From Plesiomonas shigelloides (lineage in GTDB: Bacteria; Pseudomonadota; Gammaproteobacteria; Enterobacterales; CAMTGL01): a DNA stretch of 64,000 nucleotides. The stretch spans positions 62,001 through 126,000 of the forward strand of contig NZ_LT575468.1 in NCBI RefSeq assembly GCF_900087055.1, in the 5' to 3' direction. Below are positions 53,323 through 63,079 of the stretch, one piece after another. Numbering within the stretch: the stretch's first letter is position 1; every line of letters begins with the position of its first letter. The position numbers and the translations under genes were made by a program. The notes under the pieces are model-generated. The model saw only the letters and a program-made list of their open reading frames with translations, was not told where the DNA came from and searched no databases.

Positions 53323-53904
53323 TTATTCGTTATCCGCTGCCGTCTGGCAGATAGACCGCCAGCTGGCCTGAATCGTGCGCTCTAGCATCGCATCATCCAG
53401 CTCGATGCCTGTCGCGTGTAACCGCTTGAAGAGGGAATAGGCCGTTTCCAGGCTTAAGGTCGACAGCACTTGCCTCGGTAAATCGAGAATTTGCTGGCTG
53501 GCTATCCCCTCTTCCAATAAGGCAAACCAGACCGCGTAGCGTTGCAGCTGCTCTTCCCACGCCGGTTGAGAAAAACCGGGTACGTTATCATACTGCTGCT
53601 GATTGTTGATTTGGTCCGGATATTGGTTACAAAAATTCCAGATATTTAACCATAACTGCCGATAACGGGCGAACAGTGAGCCACTGGTCGCCACATTGGC
53701 GCAGATCTTTTCGGCAATCCGATCCCGGATGGTGTTGCACAGTTGCACCAGCAAGTCTTCTTTGTCTTTAAAGTGACAATAAATGGTGCCGGTGGCTATC
53801 CCCGCTTCACGGGCTACTTTGTGCATCGACAACCCTTGAAATCCATGGGTTGCCAGTACCACCTCGGTGGCTTGCAAAATCTGTTGTCGAGTATCCAGCA
53901 TCAT
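53323..53904 (-). CDS. TetR-family repressor of the RND efflux operon
   Basis: A 193-residue TetR/AcrR-type regulator with the N-terminal helix-turn-helix TRQQILQATEVVLATHGFQG then LSMHKVAREAGIATGTIYCHFKDKEDLL, and a ligand-binding C-terminal domain without close similarity known to me. The two start codons (53904 and 53901) are adjacent. It is the first gene of the tetR-adaptor-pump operon and has a near-perfect 20-bp palindrome across its own transcription start, so it probably represses the whole operon including itself until a ligand, perhaps a pump substrate, binds. Confidence 0.93.
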   Translation of the reverse strand: MMLDTRQQILQATEVVLATHGFQGLSMHKVAREAGIATGTIYCHFKDKEDLLVQLCNTIRDRIAEKICANVATSGSLFARYRQLWLNIWNFCNQYPDQINNQQQYDNVPGFSQPAWEEQLQRYAVWFALLEEGIASQQILDLPRQVLSTLSLETAYSLFKRLHATGIELDDAMLERTIQASWRSICQTAADNE

Positions 53905-53939
53905 CCGCCAGCGTTATGATTTGTTACAGTTAAGGGAAT

Positions 53940-53959
53940 CACTGAATGATCGTTCAGTG
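53940..53959. promoter_or_regulatory. Operator palindrome of the TetR repressor
   Basis: CACTGAATGATCGTTCAGTG is a 20-bp palindrome with perfect 7-bp arms and a GATC centre, only one pair imperfect. It overlaps the expected transcription start of the minus-strand promoter at 53965-53993, an ideal repressor position. The pattern resembles operators of AcrR/TetR regulators of other RND pumps. Confidence 0.82.
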
Positions 53960-53964
53960 GCGAT

Positions 53965-53993
53965 ATTGTAAGCGTAATTTTGCGACCTGCCAA
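53965..53993 (-). promoter_or_regulatory. Sigma-70 promoter of the tetR-adaptor-RND operon
   Basis: On the minus strand TTGGCA (53993-53988) is followed after 17 bp by TACAAT (53970-53965). Transcription would begin near 53958, inside the operator palindrome and about 55 bp before the tetR ATG. Confidence 0.75.
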
Positions 53994-54159
53994 ACAAAAC
54001 TGCATGCTCTGATATTGCAATTTGTGCGATTGCTGCGTGTTGAGTACAGTTGTAAGTTATCGCCTTTCATCCCCATCAGTGTGGTTTTTTGTTAGAATCG
54101 CCGACCGACTAAGAATAAGTTGGACTATGTTTGCAACAGTTACGCGGAGAGCCGGAAAA

Positions 54160-56190
54160 ATGCGTTTAAATCCCCGTCAGCAGGAAGCAGTTGAATTTGT
54201 CAGCGGACCCTGTCTGGTGCTGGCTGGCGCCGGCTCGGGAAAAACCCGCGTAATTACTAACAAAATTGCCCACCTGATCCGCGGCTGCGGTTATCAGGCG
54301 CGCCACATTGTGGCGGTGACCTTTACCAACAAGGCCGCGCGCGAGATGAAAGAGCGGGTAACGCAGACGCTCGGTCGCGGTGAAACCAAAGGCTTGTTGG
54401 TGTCCACCTTCCACTCTCTGGGCTTGGAAATATTAAAGCGCGAATACAAGGCGCTGGGGCTGAAAGCCGGTTTTTCGCTGTTTGATGATCAAGACCAAAT
54501 GGCGTTGCTCAAAGAGCTGACCGAAGACAGCCTCAAAGGCGATAAAGACCTCCTTAGCCAGTTGGTGCAAAAAATCTCCGGCTGGAAAAATGACATGATC
54601 TTGCCCGAGCAGGCTAAAGTGCGCGCCAAAGGTGAGCTCGATATTCTGTTTGCCCTGTGTTATGAGCAGTATGCGCGCCAACTACGTGCCTGCAATGTGC
54701 TGGATTTTGACGATCTGATTTTGCTGCCAACCTTATTATTGCGTACCCAAGAAGAGGTGCGAGAGCGTTGGCAAAATCGGATTCGCTATTTATTGGTGGA
54801 TGAGTATCAAGATACCAACACCAGCCAGTACGAGCTGGTGAAATTGCTGGTCGGCGCGCGCGCCCGTTTCACCGTGGTAGGGGATGATGATCAGTCGATT
54901 TACTCATGGCGCGGCGCGCGTCCGCAGAATTTAACCTTACTGCGCCAAGATTTTCCGGCGTTGAAAGTGATCAAACTGGAGCAGAACTACCGCTCCTCGC
55001 AGCGCATATTAAAATCGGCCAACATCCTGATTGCCAACAACCCACATGAATTTGAAAAGCAGCTGTTCTCCGAGCTCGGTCCCGGTGAGATGCTGCGTGT
55101 GCTGCAGGCTAACAATGAAGAGCATGAGGCAGAGCGGGTGGTGGGTGAGATTATCGCGCACCGTTTCTTGAACAAGACCCAATATAAAGATTACGCCATT
55201 TTGTACCGCGGTAATCACCAGTCGCGCACGCTGGAAAAGATGCTGATGCAAAACCGCATTCCGTACAAGATCTCGGGTGGCACTTCCTTCTTTGCTCGCG
55301 CCGAAATCAAAGACATCATGGCCTACTTGCGCCTGCTGATTAATCCTGATGATGACACCGCGTTCCTGCGCGTAGTGAATACCCCACGGCGTGAAATCGG
55401 TCCGGTGACCTTGGAAAAGCTCGGGACGTGGGCGCACAGTCGTGGCAATAGCCTGTTTGCCGCCAGCTTTGATTTGGGATTGGAGCAGCACTTGCATGGG
55501 CGTGGGCTGGAGGCTCTGCGGCAGTTTACGCGTTGGATCATCGAGATTGCCGATCGCGCCCAGCGTGGCGATCCGGTCGCCGCGCTGCGTGATTTGGTGC
55601 ATGGCATCCATTATGAAAGCTGGCTCTACGAGACCTCCGCCAGCCCGAAAGCGGCCGAGATGCGCATGCGCAACGTTTCGACCCTGTTTGGCTGGGTGAC
55701 CGAGATGCTGGAAGGGAAAGACGGCGAGGAGCCCATGACCATCAATCAGGTGGTGCAGCGCCTAACCTTGCGCGACATGTTGGAGCGCGGTGAAGATGAC
55801 GCCGAAGCTGATCAAGTGCAGTTAATGACGCTGCACGCCTCGAAAGGACTGGAGTTTCCGCATGTCTTCTTAATTGGGATGGAGGAGGGGATCTTGCCAC
55901 ACCAGACCAGTTTGGATGAAGACAATGTGGAAGAAGAACGCCGTTTGGCGTATGTCGGGATCACTCGCGCCCAGAAGACCTTGACCTTTACCCTATGTAA
56001 AGAACGCCGCCAGTACGGTGAGTTGCTGCGCCCAGAGCCGAGTCGCTTCTTGCACGAACTGCCGCAAGATGACGTAGAGTGGGAAGTGCGCAAAGCGCCA
56101 GTCAGCGCTGAACAGCGCCAGCAGCGTGGCCGCCAAGGGGTAGCCGGATTACGCGAGATGTTGGCGCAGGCAAAAAAACGGCCCGAGTGA
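54160..56190 (+). CDS. rep: ATP-dependent DNA helicase Rep
   Basis: Rep is a superfamily 1A 3'-5' helicase that clears proteins ahead of replication forks. The 676-residue protein (E. coli 673) begins [20 protein letters not shown] and shows Walker [12 protein letters not shown], motif II DEYQDTN, motif [16 protein letters not shown], motif [13 protein letters not shown], motif [15 protein letters not shown] and motif [11 protein letters not shown]. The ATG at 54160 is chosen by the family start; a longer frame from 54022 adds 46 unrelated residues. In E. coli rep follows ilvC-ppiC; here ribB to the RND operon lies between. Confidence 0.96.
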   Translation: MRLNPRQQEAVEFVSGPCLVLAGAGSGKTRVITNKIAHLIRGCGYQARHIVAVTFTNKAAREMKERVTQTLGRGETKGLLVSTFHSLGLEILKREYKALGLKAGFSLFDDQDQMALLKELTEDSLKGDKDLLSQLVQKISGWKNDMILPEQAKVRAKGELDILFALCYEQYARQLRACNVLDFDDLILLPTLLLRTQEEVRERWQNRIRYLLVDEYQDTNTSQYELVKLLVGARARFTVVGDDDQSIYSWRGARPQNLTLLRQDFPALKVIKLEQNYRSSQRILKSANILIANNPHEFEKQLFSELGPGEMLRVLQANNEEHEAERVVGEIIAHRFLNKTQYKDYAILYRGNHQSRTLEKMLMQNRIPYKISGGTSFFARAEIKDIMAYLRLLINPDDDTAFLRVVNTPRREIGPVTLEKLGTWAHSRGNSLFAASFDLGLEQHLHGRGLEALRQFTRWIIEIADRAQRGDPVAALRDLVHGIHYESWLYETSASPKAAEMRMRNVSTLFGWVTEMLEGKDGEEPMTINQVVQRLTLRDMLERGEDDAEADQVQLMTLHASKGLEFPHVFLIGMEEGILPHQTSLDEDNVEEERRLAYVGITRAQKTLTFTLCKERRQYGELLRPEPSRFLHELPQDDVEWEVRKAPVSAEQRQQRGRQGVAGLREMLAQAKKRPE

Positions 56191-56256
56191 TCTTACTGGC
56201 CATGCGCTTAGTGTTTACGCATATAAGCGTCTACTCATGTAAGTGACTACAGAGAT

Positions 56257-56280
56257 AAGTGCCTAATTATTTAGGCGCTT
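56257..56280. terminator. Possible terminator between rep and rfaH
   Basis: AAGTGCCTAA (56257-56266) pairs with TTAGGCGCTT (56271-56280), 10 bp with one G-T pair and a 4-nt loop, between converging genes. No real T-run on either side, so the call is uncertain. Confidence 0.45.
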
Positions 56281-56344
56281 ATAAATGCGGAAGACGCTCG
56301 CAACGGGCGTGCGCACGATGACATTGGAATGCCGGAACGCTGGA

Positions 56345-56821
56345 TTATTCCACTCGATGACGGGAAGCCAACAGACGATGATCTTGCAGTAATTGCAAAA
56401 AGCGTAGCGCACGAACTTCCCCACTGCTTTCTTGCTCGATATCCGCCAAGGCCTGTTGTAAGGCGGTACACATCGGCTGACTACAGACTTTGCCCTCTTC
56501 CGGTAGTGCAACCAGCGGATTGTAACGTCGCGCTAAATCGATCAGCACCTCATCCGGTACTCTCGCCAACGTTTCGCCAAAACGCACCAAACGCGCCACG
56601 CCGCGCGTAGCTTGCACTCGCGTGACACTCAGCTGATCGGGATTAAAGTGCACAAACAGGTAATTGGCAAACAGTGCTTCGGCCTCTTCCTGCCATTGAC
56701 CGCGACGCTGTTTTTTTACCGTCAGCATCGGACAAAAATAGCGGATATTTTGCAACTCCAGATGCTGTGCCGCCCGACTTTGCTGTCCGCGTTTACAATA
56801 AAGAAGATACCAGGCGTCCAT
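56345..56821 (-). CDS. rfaH: Transcription/translation antiterminator RfaH
   Basis: RfaH is a NusG paralog that is recruited at ops sites in the leader of long operons (O-antigen, LPS core, capsule), prevents Rho termination and helps ribosome loading. The 158-residue protein (E. coli 162) has the NGN domain WYLLYCKRGQQSRAAQHLELQ then CPMLTVKK and NYLFVHF, the linker, and a C-terminal KOW-type domain in its last 50-60 residues. A perfect ops site lies about 1.2 kb away in front of wzz, on the other strand. In E. coli rfaH is far from the O-antigen genes. Confidence 0.94.
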   Translation of the reverse strand: MDAWYLLYCKRGQQSRAAQHLELQNIRYFCPMLTVKKQRRGQWQEEAEALFANYLFVHFNPDQLSVTRVQATRGVARLVRFGETLARVPDEVLIDLARRYNPLVALPEEGKVCSQPMCTALQQALADIEQESSGEVRALRFLQLLQDHRLLASRHRVE

Positions 56822-57013
56822 AGATAGTTTTGTGATGAAAATAATTAATGAAGTATGCCACAGAGTGGGTAGCCGGTCAGTCTTTGGGTGTGATGTAACA
56901 GTCAGTTTAATTAATGAGAGGGCAGCACAAAGTACCGTTCGCGCAAAATACCGCCGGTAAATCGTCAGTTAGAGCTAGAGTCATTTAGCGCAAACAATCA
57001 TGAAGAGACATAT

Positions 57014-57037
57014 AAAGGAGGCACCGAGGCCTCCTTT
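57014..57037. terminator. Probable terminator hairpin after the cytochrome c gene
   Basis: AAAGGAGGC (57014-57022) and GCCTCCTTT (57029-57037) form a perfect 9-bp stem with a 6-nt loop. It lies 62 bp after the stop of the minus-strand cytochrome gene and about 190 bp upstream of rfaH. T-tract: short on the plus side, absent on the minus side. Confidence 0.6.
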
Positions 57038-57098
57038 TATCTATTTGCCTATTTGCGCGGTATTTTTCTTTATATGCTGATTAGCAGTATCGCGTAGC

Positions 57099-57539
57099 TT
57101 ATAACCCGCTCGTCATGTATTCGATCGCAGCTTTGATTTCATCATCACTACAATCGGTACAGGTTCCGCGTGCCGGCATCTGATTTAAACCGGCGATGGC
57201 ATGTTTTTGCAGGGTATCGATACCTTGCTTCAGACGTGGCGCCCACTGCGCAGCATCACGAAATTTTGGTGCGCCTAAGGCTCCGCTGCCATGACAGGCG
57301 ATACAGGCGCCGTTATACACCTGCTCACCGGTACGCGGCCCGCTCGGTTTAGCGGTAGCCGCAGCATCAGCTAGATACACCCCGCCGACCGGTTTGATGC
57401 GTTCGCTAATTGCATCATCTGACATATCGGCTGCGGCAACCCAGCAGGATACGCCCAGCAGCAGGAAGGTCAGCAGAGTTAACGCCGCCTGGCGAGGCTT
57501 AGCGCAGATAGACTTGGCACGCACGAAGACAGTGTTCAC
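57099..57539 (-). CDS. Cytochrome c5-like c-type cytochrome
   Basis: A 146-residue periplasmic monoheme cytochrome. It has a signal sequence with a membrane segment (about residues 17-37, ending WVAAAD), the heme-binding CIACH (in YNGACIACHGSGALGAPKF) and a probable methionine ligand in LNQMPARG. The C-terminal pair TCTDCSDDEIKAAIEYM is typical of cytochrome c5, which is found next to rep in several gammaproteobacteria. It probably carries electrons to a cbb3-type oxidase, which would fit with ccoG elsewhere in the window. Maturation by the Ccm system is required. Confidence 0.9.
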   Translation of the reverse strand: MNTVFVRAKSICAKPRQAALTLLTFLLLGVSCWVAAADMSDDAISERIKPVGGVYLADAAATAKPSGPRTGEQVYNGACIACHGSGALGAPKFRDAAQWAPRLKQGIDTLQKHAIAGLNQMPARGTCTDCSDDEIKAAIEYMTSGL

Positions 57540-57788
57540 AGATTTTCTCCCTAAATAACCAGCGGCTTCCTTTTATCCTGCGTTCATTCTTAATCGGTCT
57601 GAGCAGGGCTGTGAACCGCAGCGGTTGAATATTGACCACTCGGTTGTGTTGCCAGATTATAAGGTAATCGTAAATAAATTGAAGCAATTGCGCGCGATTC
57701 TTTTTTGCAAGGCCGCTAGCGTGCGACAGCTTGTACAGCTCCGCCTCACAGAATTTACAAACATACTGTTGTCTTTTTGACGGCGGAT
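57540..57788. other. Region between the cytochrome gene and the O-antigen promoter
   Basis: About 250 bp upstream of the divergent cytochrome gene. It must contain that gene's promoter; no clear hexamers, dyads or small genes were identified. Confidence 0.4.
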
Positions 57789-57817
57789 TTGGCCTTCCAC
57801 AGGCATTGCTTTATAAT
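57789..57817 (+). promoter_or_regulatory. Candidate promoter of the O-antigen gene cluster
   Basis: A perfect -10 TATAAT (57812-57817) is preceded at 17 bp by TTGGCC (57789-57794). Transcription from about 57824 would give a leader of about 245 nt before wzz, with the JUMPstart/ops element in it, as usual for RfaH-controlled operons. Confidence 0.6.
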
Positions 57818-57966
57818 CTGCACTCCAAATTCTGCGGGCTATCCGCCGGTTTGCAACAGGGAAGTGGGAGGTGGTATATGCCTCTTCACATGGAGTGTTC
57901 TCGATCATGTCCTCTAATCCCAGATATCACTTGTTGTATCGCAGTTGGCGATATCCTGTTTCTGCG

Positions 57967-58004
57967 CAGCGCTTTGGGAGCTGAAACTCAAGGGCGGTAG
58001 CGTA
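57967..58004 (+). promoter_or_regulatory. JUMPstart sequence with ops element (RfaH recruitment site)
   Basis: The 38-bp stretch follows the JUMPstart consensus: CAGCGCTTTGGGAGCTG, then AAACTCAAGG and the ops core GGCGGTAGCGT (57993-58003), which is a perfect match. In the nontemplate strand ops pauses RNA polymerase and binds RfaH. It lies in the leader of the cluster, 65 bp before the wzz ATG. Confidence 0.96.
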
Positions 58005-58068
58005 CTTTTTTGTCAGGCTTATTCTTCATTTTTATTTTTAACCCATTGATAAATAATGGATTGATTTC

Positions 58069-59175
58069 ATGTCAAAAGCATCTGAACCACAACAGACCCC
58101 TTATCTGATCCCGCAAGGGGTCTATCCAACTTATATGCCAAAAGCAGAGGATGAAATCGATCTTTTCGAGCTTTTAGGCACCTTGTGGAAGAAAAAATGG
58201 GTTATTTTATGTGTCACGTTGCTGACTACGGGGTTAGCAGCAGTGTATGCCTTTACCGCAAAAGAGCAGTGGACGGCTAAAACCTATATTCAAGCACCAC
58301 GTATTGCTGAATTAGGCAGCTATCTTAAATTTCGCCAAGCGTATGCCCGAATATTAAATCAACCGTTAGATACGAATGCGTTGGCTAATGGGTTGTTTTC
58401 CGATTTGATTTTGATTGCTGAATCGCCAGACACCAAAGTTAAATTTCTAGAGAGTACTGAGTATTATAAAAAGGAAACAAATAATTTATCTACTGAACAA
58501 GATAAGAAAATTTGGTTAGCTGAGCAAGCGAATAAAGGTCTTGTGATTACGCCACCAAAGGAAAAGGGAAATACAAGTTACTACATAATACAAGCATCGG
58601 CAGACTCAGCGCAAGAGGCATATAAACTACTGCAGGGATATCTAAATAATGTTAATAATCAAGCTGTAACATTAAGTCTTGATGAGTTTGGTCAAAATGT
58701 TAATACTCTTTTGGTTAATCTAAATAAAGAAATTATTGACATAGATTTCCAGAGAAAATCAGAAAAGCTTGATCAAATAGCTCATATTCAGCGAGATTTA
58801 ACAACTGCGGAACAAGCCGGAATCATTGATTATCGCTCTAGCAAAGGCGGCTTCGATAATGCGCAAAGTAGCTATAAGTTCTTGCTCGGCGAAAAACTGT
58901 TATCAGCAGAGCTAAAAGCAACTAAAGATGCGCCAATTATTTACCCATTTAGATATTACGAAGTGAAACGTCAAATTGATGAGTTAGAAGGAATGTTACG
59001 CGATAACATTCAGGCGCAAGCATATCGATATCAAATGAAGCCATCTGAGCCAGTTATAAAAGACAAACCCAACAAAGCATTAATTTTGATTCTTGGTGCA
59101 TTACTAGGGGCAATGTTTGCTATAGTTGGTACATTAGTTTATGCGACATTAAAAGATAAAACCAAGTTAGATTAA
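58069..59175 (+). CDS. wzz: O-antigen chain-length determinant Wzz
   Basis: Wzz is a polysaccharide copolymerase of the inner membrane that sets the number of O-units joined by Wzy. The 368-residue protein has a cytoplasmic N-terminus, a membrane helix at about residues 43-63 (WVILCVTLLTTGLAAVYAF) after the typical DEIDLFELLGTLWKKKW, a large periplasmic helical region, and a second helix near the C-terminus (ALILILGALLGAMFAIVGTLVYA) with the proline-rich entry PSEPVIKDKPNKA. First gene of the O-antigen cluster. The A+T content rises clearly from its middle onward. Confidence 0.94.
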   Translation: MSKASEPQQTPYLIPQGVYPTYMPKAEDEIDLFELLGTLWKKKWVILCVTLLTTGLAAVYAFTAKEQWTAKTYIQAPRIAELGSYLKFRQAYARILNQPLDTNALANGLFSDLILIAESPDTKVKFLESTEYYKKETNNLSTEQDKKIWLAEQANKGLVITPPKEKGNTSYYIIQASADSAQEAYKLLQGYLNNVNNQAVTLSLDEFGQNVNTLLVNLNKEIIDIDFQRKSEKLDQIAHIQRDLTTAEQAGIIDYRSSKGGFDNAQSSYKFLLGEKLLSAELKATKDAPIIYPFRYYEVKRQIDELEGMLRDNIQAQAYRYQMKPSEPVIKDKPNKALILILGALLGAMFAIVGTLVYATLKDKTKLD

Positions 59176-59243
59176 ACTGGGTTACGTATTGTTGTGTCAA
59201 TGCGAAATAGATGTTCTATGTGCACTTTATAATGGATAAGAAA

Positions 59244-60524
59244 ATGAAATTCGATACTTTGAATGCGAAAATTGGGATTATAGGCCTTGGTTATGTTGGA
59301 TTGCCTCTTGCTGTTGAGTTTGGAAAGAAAGTAACGACGATTGGATTTGATATTAATAAGTCTCGTATTGATGAATTGCGAAATGGTCACGATAGTACAT
59401 TAGAGTGCTCAAATTTAGAGTTGTTAGAAGCAACTAAATTGACGTACGCCTGTTCATTAGATGCACTAAAAGAGTGTAATGTATTTATTGTAACTGTTCC
59501 AACTCCAATTGATAAACATAAACAGCCAGATCTAACACCTCTAATTAAAGCATCTGAAACATTGGGTAAGATAATAAAGAAAGGCGATGTTATTATTTAT
59601 GAGTCAACAGTTTACCCTGGAGCGACAGAAGAAGATTGTATACCAGTTGTAGAGAAAGTATCAGGTCTTAAGTTTAATATTGATTTTTTTGCCGGTTATT
59701 CACCTGAGCGTATTAATCCTGGGGATAAAGAGCATCGTGTAACTAATATCCTTAAGGTGACCAGTGGATCTACACCGGATGTTGCTGAGTATGTAGATCA
59801 GCTATATAAATTAATAATTACTGTCGGTACGCATAAAGCATCATCGATAAAAGTAGCAGAGGCTGCAAAAGTAATTGAAAACACGCAGCGAGATGTCAAT
59901 ATTGCATTGATTAATGAGTTATCTATTATATTTAATAAGTTAGGGATTGATACCTTAGAGGTTCTTGAGGCTGCAGGTACGAAGTGGAATTTTTTACCTT
60001 TTAGGCCCGGTTTAGTAGGTGGCCACTGTATAGGTGTAGATCCTTATTATCTTACACATAAAGCGCAAAGTGTCGGCTATCATCCAGAGATGATTTTAGC
60101 CGGACGTCGTTTAAATGATAGTATGGGGCAGTATGTCGTTTCCCAGTTAGTCAAAAAAATGTTGAAACAACGGATTCAAGTTGAAGGGGCGAATGTGTTA
60201 GTGATGGGGCTTACATTTAAAGAGAATTGCCCAGATCTACGAAACACTAAAGTGATTGATATTATTTCAGAGTTAAAAGAATACAATATCAATATAGATA
60301 TTATAGATCCATGGTGTTCTACCGATGAGGCACAACATGAATATGGATTAACTTTATGTGAAGATCCTAAAGTTAATCATTATGATGCAATAATTATCGC
60401 TGTTGCACACAATGAGTTTCGCGAGATGGGAGAGAGCGCTATTCGTGCATTAGGTAAAGACGAGCACGTTTTGTTCGATTTAAAATATGTGCTTGATAAA
60501 AAAAGTATCGATATGCGCTTGTAA
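59244..60524 (+). CDS. wbgT: UDP-N-acetylhexosamine 6-dehydrogenase (WbgT/TviB/WbpO family)
   Basis: This enzyme oxidises C6 of a UDP-HexNAc with two NAD+, giving UDP-HexNAc uronic acid for the O-unit. The 426-residue protein has the NAD-binding [40 protein letters not shown] and the catalytic cysteine C262 in [15 protein letters not shown] 59244 has GGATAAG upstream; upstream starts (59211, 59232) lack a ribosome site. With the following 4-epimerase it resembles wbgT-wbgU of the P. shigelloides O17 locus and tviB-tviC of the Vi antigen, leading to UDP-GalNAcA. The symbol rests on this similarity. Confidence 0.88.
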   Translation: MKFDTLNAKIGIIGLGYVGLPLAVEFGKKVTTIGFDINKSRIDELRNGHDSTLECSNLELLEATKLTYACSLDALKECNVFIVTVPTPIDKHKQPDLTPLIKASETLGKIIKKGDVIIYESTVYPGATEEDCIPVVEKVSGLKFNIDFFAGYSPERINPGDKEHRVTNILKVTSGSTPDVAEYVDQLYKLIITVGTHKASSIKVAEAAKVIENTQRDVNIALINELSIIFNKLGIDTLEVLEAAGTKWNFLPFRPGLVGGHCIGVDPYYLTHKAQSVGYHPEMILAGRRLNDSMGQYVVSQLVKKMLKQRIQVEGANVLVMGLTFKENCPDLRNTKVIDIISELKEYNINIDIIDPWCSTDEAQHEYGLTLCEDPKVNHYDAIIIAVAHNEFREMGESAIRALGKDEHVLFDLKYVLDKKSIDMRL

Positions 60525-60604
60525 GAGTGATTAAAAAAATCAAATCCTCTTTGATATGATACACCTCAGCATTTTATGCTAGGTTTAGCACTTGATTAAT
60601 ATAC

Positions 60605-61642
60605 ATGGATATTTATATGTCTCGCTATGAAGAGATTACACAGCAGTTAATTTTTTCACCGAAAACTTGGTTAATTACTGGTGTCGCTGGCTTTATAGGA
60701 TCAAATCTTTTAGAAAAGTTACTTAAATTAAACCAGGTTGTTATTGGGTTAGATAACTTTTCCACGGGACATCAATATAATCTTGATGAAGTTAAAACAT
60801 TAGTTTCCACTGAACAGTGGAGTCGATTTTGCTTTATAGAAGGTGATATTCGAGATCTCACTACCTGTGAGCAAGTTATGAAAGGTGTTGATCATGTCTT
60901 ACATCAGGCTGCGCTAGGTTCTGTACCTCGTTCAATTGTTGATCCTATAACAACCAATGCAACTAATATTACTGGATTTTTGAATATCTTACATGCGGCT
61001 AAAAATGCACAAGTACAAAGTTTTACTTATGCTGCATCAAGCTCAACTTATGGAGATCATCCCGCACTACCAAAAGTAGAGGAAAACATTGGTAATCCAC
61101 TTTCTCCTTATGCAGTTACTAAATATGTTAACGAGATTTATGCTCAGGTATATGCTCGAACATATGGTTTTAAAACTATTGGATTACGTTATTTTAATGT
61201 ATTTGGTCGTCGTCAAGATCCTAATGGAGCTTATGCTGCAGTAATTCCAAAATGGACAGCAGCAATGCTTAAAGGTGATGACGTATATATTAATGGCGAT
61301 GGTGAAACGAGTCGTGATTTTTGTTATATAGATAATGTTATACAAATGAATATATTATCTGCATTAGCGAAGGACAGTGCTAAAGATAATATATATAATG
61401 TTGCAGTTGGTGATAGAACAACATTAAATGAATTATCTGGTTACATTTATGATGAGCTTAATTTAATTCACCATATCGATAAATTGAGCATTAAGTATAG
61501 AGAGTTTAGATCTGGAGATGTTAGGCATTCTCAGGCTGATGTTACTAAGGCTATAGATTTACTACAGTATAGACCAAATATAAAAATCAGAGAGGGATTA
61601 CGACTTTCAATGCCGTGGTATGTGAGATTTTTAAAAGGCTAA
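60605..61642 (+). CDS. wbgU: UDP-N-acetylglucosamine 4-epimerase (WbgU/TviC/WbpP family)
   Basis: An extended SDR that interconverts UDP-GlcNAc and UDP-GalNAc (or the uronic acids). The 345-residue protein has the Rossmann motif G26-V-A-G29-F-I-G32, [13 protein letters not shown], and the catalytic Y169-A-V-T-K173, followed by [23 protein letters not shown], very characteristic of the WbgU/WbpP group. Its length and its first residues ([10 protein letters not shown]) match my memory of P. shigelloides WbgU, but many other residues differ, so it is probably another serotype. It lies 80 bp after the dehydrogenase. Confidence 0.9.
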   Translation: MDIYMSRYEEITQQLIFSPKTWLITGVAGFIGSNLLEKLLKLNQVVIGLDNFSTGHQYNLDEVKTLVSTEQWSRFCFIEGDIRDLTTCEQVMKGVDHVLHQAALGSVPRSIVDPITTNATNITGFLNILHAAKNAQVQSFTYAASSSTYGDHPALPKVEENIGNPLSPYAVTKYVNEIYAQVYARTYGFKTIGLRYFNVFGRRQDPNGAYAAVIPKWTAAMLKGDDVYINGDGETSRDFCYIDNVIQMNILSALAKDSAKDNIYNVAVGDRTTLNELSGYIYDELNLIHHIDKLSIKYREFRSGDVRHSQADVTKAIDLLQYRPNIKIREGLRLSMPWYVRFLKG

Positions 61643-61730
61643 ATTATATTAACATGAATAAATAATCTATTTCACCTCTGTTATTAATGCAGGGGTGAAA
61701 ATCTATGTGTTTATTCTAAATGGTCAGTGT

Positions 61731-62996
61731 ATGTTTAGAAAAATGATTGATGCAGGTGGTACATTTTTACTTAAAGCAATATTTCAAATAGGAGTTTTTG
61801 TTTATTTCGCACATGTGTCAGATATTACTACATTTGGTATTATTAGTTATGTGTTTACTGTTTATTGGTTTGTGCTTAACTTCTCTGATTATGGATTTAG
61901 AACAAAATTAGTGAAAGATATTTCTGATAATAGTTATTCTGCATCAGAATTATTATCCAGAAGTGATGGAGTTAAAACATATGTTTTTTTCTTCATTTTT
62001 ATAATCTTCATGTTTTATTCTTATGTTTCTGATTCAATTTCATTAACTCTGCTTGTTTATATTTCATCTGCATATTTTGTTTGTATTTCAAGTGGTAGAT
62101 TTAGCTTGCTACAGGCTGTTGGTCGGTTTAGATGTGAATTATATATAAATATCTACTCAACAATTATATATATTGGGTGTAATTTATTTTTATCTCTGTT
62201 TATCGAACCTCTATATTATAGTGCGATATCAATATTCATATACTCAATTTCGCTTTTGGTTTTCTCATCACATAAATGCAATGTGCCATGTTTTCATATA
62301 AAAAGACCAAGTCTTTTAGTTTATAAAGATTTTTTGGATGCAACTCCGTTCGCTATTCTGGTGTTACTAAATGTTGTTTTATCTAGTATTGACCTTTTTA
62401 TATTAAAAGAATATTTCTCTTATAATAGTGTTGCTATATATCAGGTGGTAACTAGGGTTAATACCGGTCTAATGATAGTGTTTAATGTTATTTATACTGT
62501 TTTATTGCCTTCATTTTCTTATTATCTGAAAAATTCTGAATGGGGTAATATAAGGAAATTACAACGATATATATCACTGTTAGTCTTATTACTATGTTTA
62601 TGCTATTATTTTTTTGGCATCTATTTCGTAGGGATATTGTTTGGTGATGAGTATAAGGTAATATCTTCTGCAACATTTTTGATAATGTTTATGGCTCTTA
62701 TTAAATATAATTTTTGGCTAATAAATGAACTTTATCTTGTGTGTAGTGGAAATCAAAGCGAGCGAGTTAAATCGTATTGTATTGGTGTGGTCATTTCAAT
62801 AGCGGTTTTCTTTTATTTTATACCTCGGTATGGATGGAGTGGGGCGGTTTTTGGAAGTGCCATTGCAACATTAGTAATTGGAATATTTTATATTATTTCT
62901 GTGAAAAAAGATTGTGGGAAAATTCTTCATGATAAGTATTCACTAATGATGATCTTTGTCCCAATTTTCTTTTATTTTATTATTAATGGTCAGTAG
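61731..62996 (+). CDS. wzx: O-antigen flippase Wzx
   Basis: A very hydrophobic protein with about twelve membrane helices of the polysaccharide-transport (MATE/MOP) superfamily, expected to flip the lipid-linked O-unit to the periplasmic side. The N-terminus (GTFLLKAIFQIGVFVYFAHV) and the ISYVFTVYWFVLNFSDYGFRTKL pattern are typical of Wzx. The start is uncertain: an ATG at 61731 gives 421 residues, while GTG codons at 61707 and 61695 lie nearer to an AGGGG sequence and would add up to 12 residues. Wzx proteins vary widely, so the substrate cannot be read from it. The gene is strongly A+T-rich. Confidence 0.85.
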   Translation: MFRKMIDAGGTFLLKAIFQIGVFVYFAHVSDITTFGIISYVFTVYWFVLNFSDYGFRTKLVKDISDNSYSASELLSRSDGVKTYVFFFIFIIFMFYSYVSDSISLTLLVYISSAYFVCISSGRFSLLQAVGRFRCELYINIYSTIIYIGCNLFLSLFIEPLYYSAISIFIYSISLLVFSSHKCNVPCFHIKRPSLLVYKDFLDATPFAILVLLNVVLSSIDLFILKEYFSYNSVAIYQVVTRVNTGLMIVFNVIYTVLLPSFSYYLKNSEWGNIRKLQRYISLLVLLLCLCYYFFGIYFVGILFGDEYKVISSATFLIMFMALIKYNFWLINELYLVCSGNQSERVKSYCIGVVISIAVFFYFIPRYGWSGAVFGSAIATLVIGIFYIISVKKDCGKILHDKYSLMMIFVPIFFYFIINGQ

Positions 62997-63079
62997 CGGT
63001 TGTTATATTAATCTGTTGTTGTTTTATATCGTTCCATTAATATGTTTAGACTCGATTGGAAGTCTAATAAAGGTTAAGT

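Noticed and set aside
57777-57817. TTGACG at 57777 as the -35 partner of TATAAT at 57812
   Set aside because: The spacer would be 29 bp. TTGGCC at 57789 gives the proper 17 bp.
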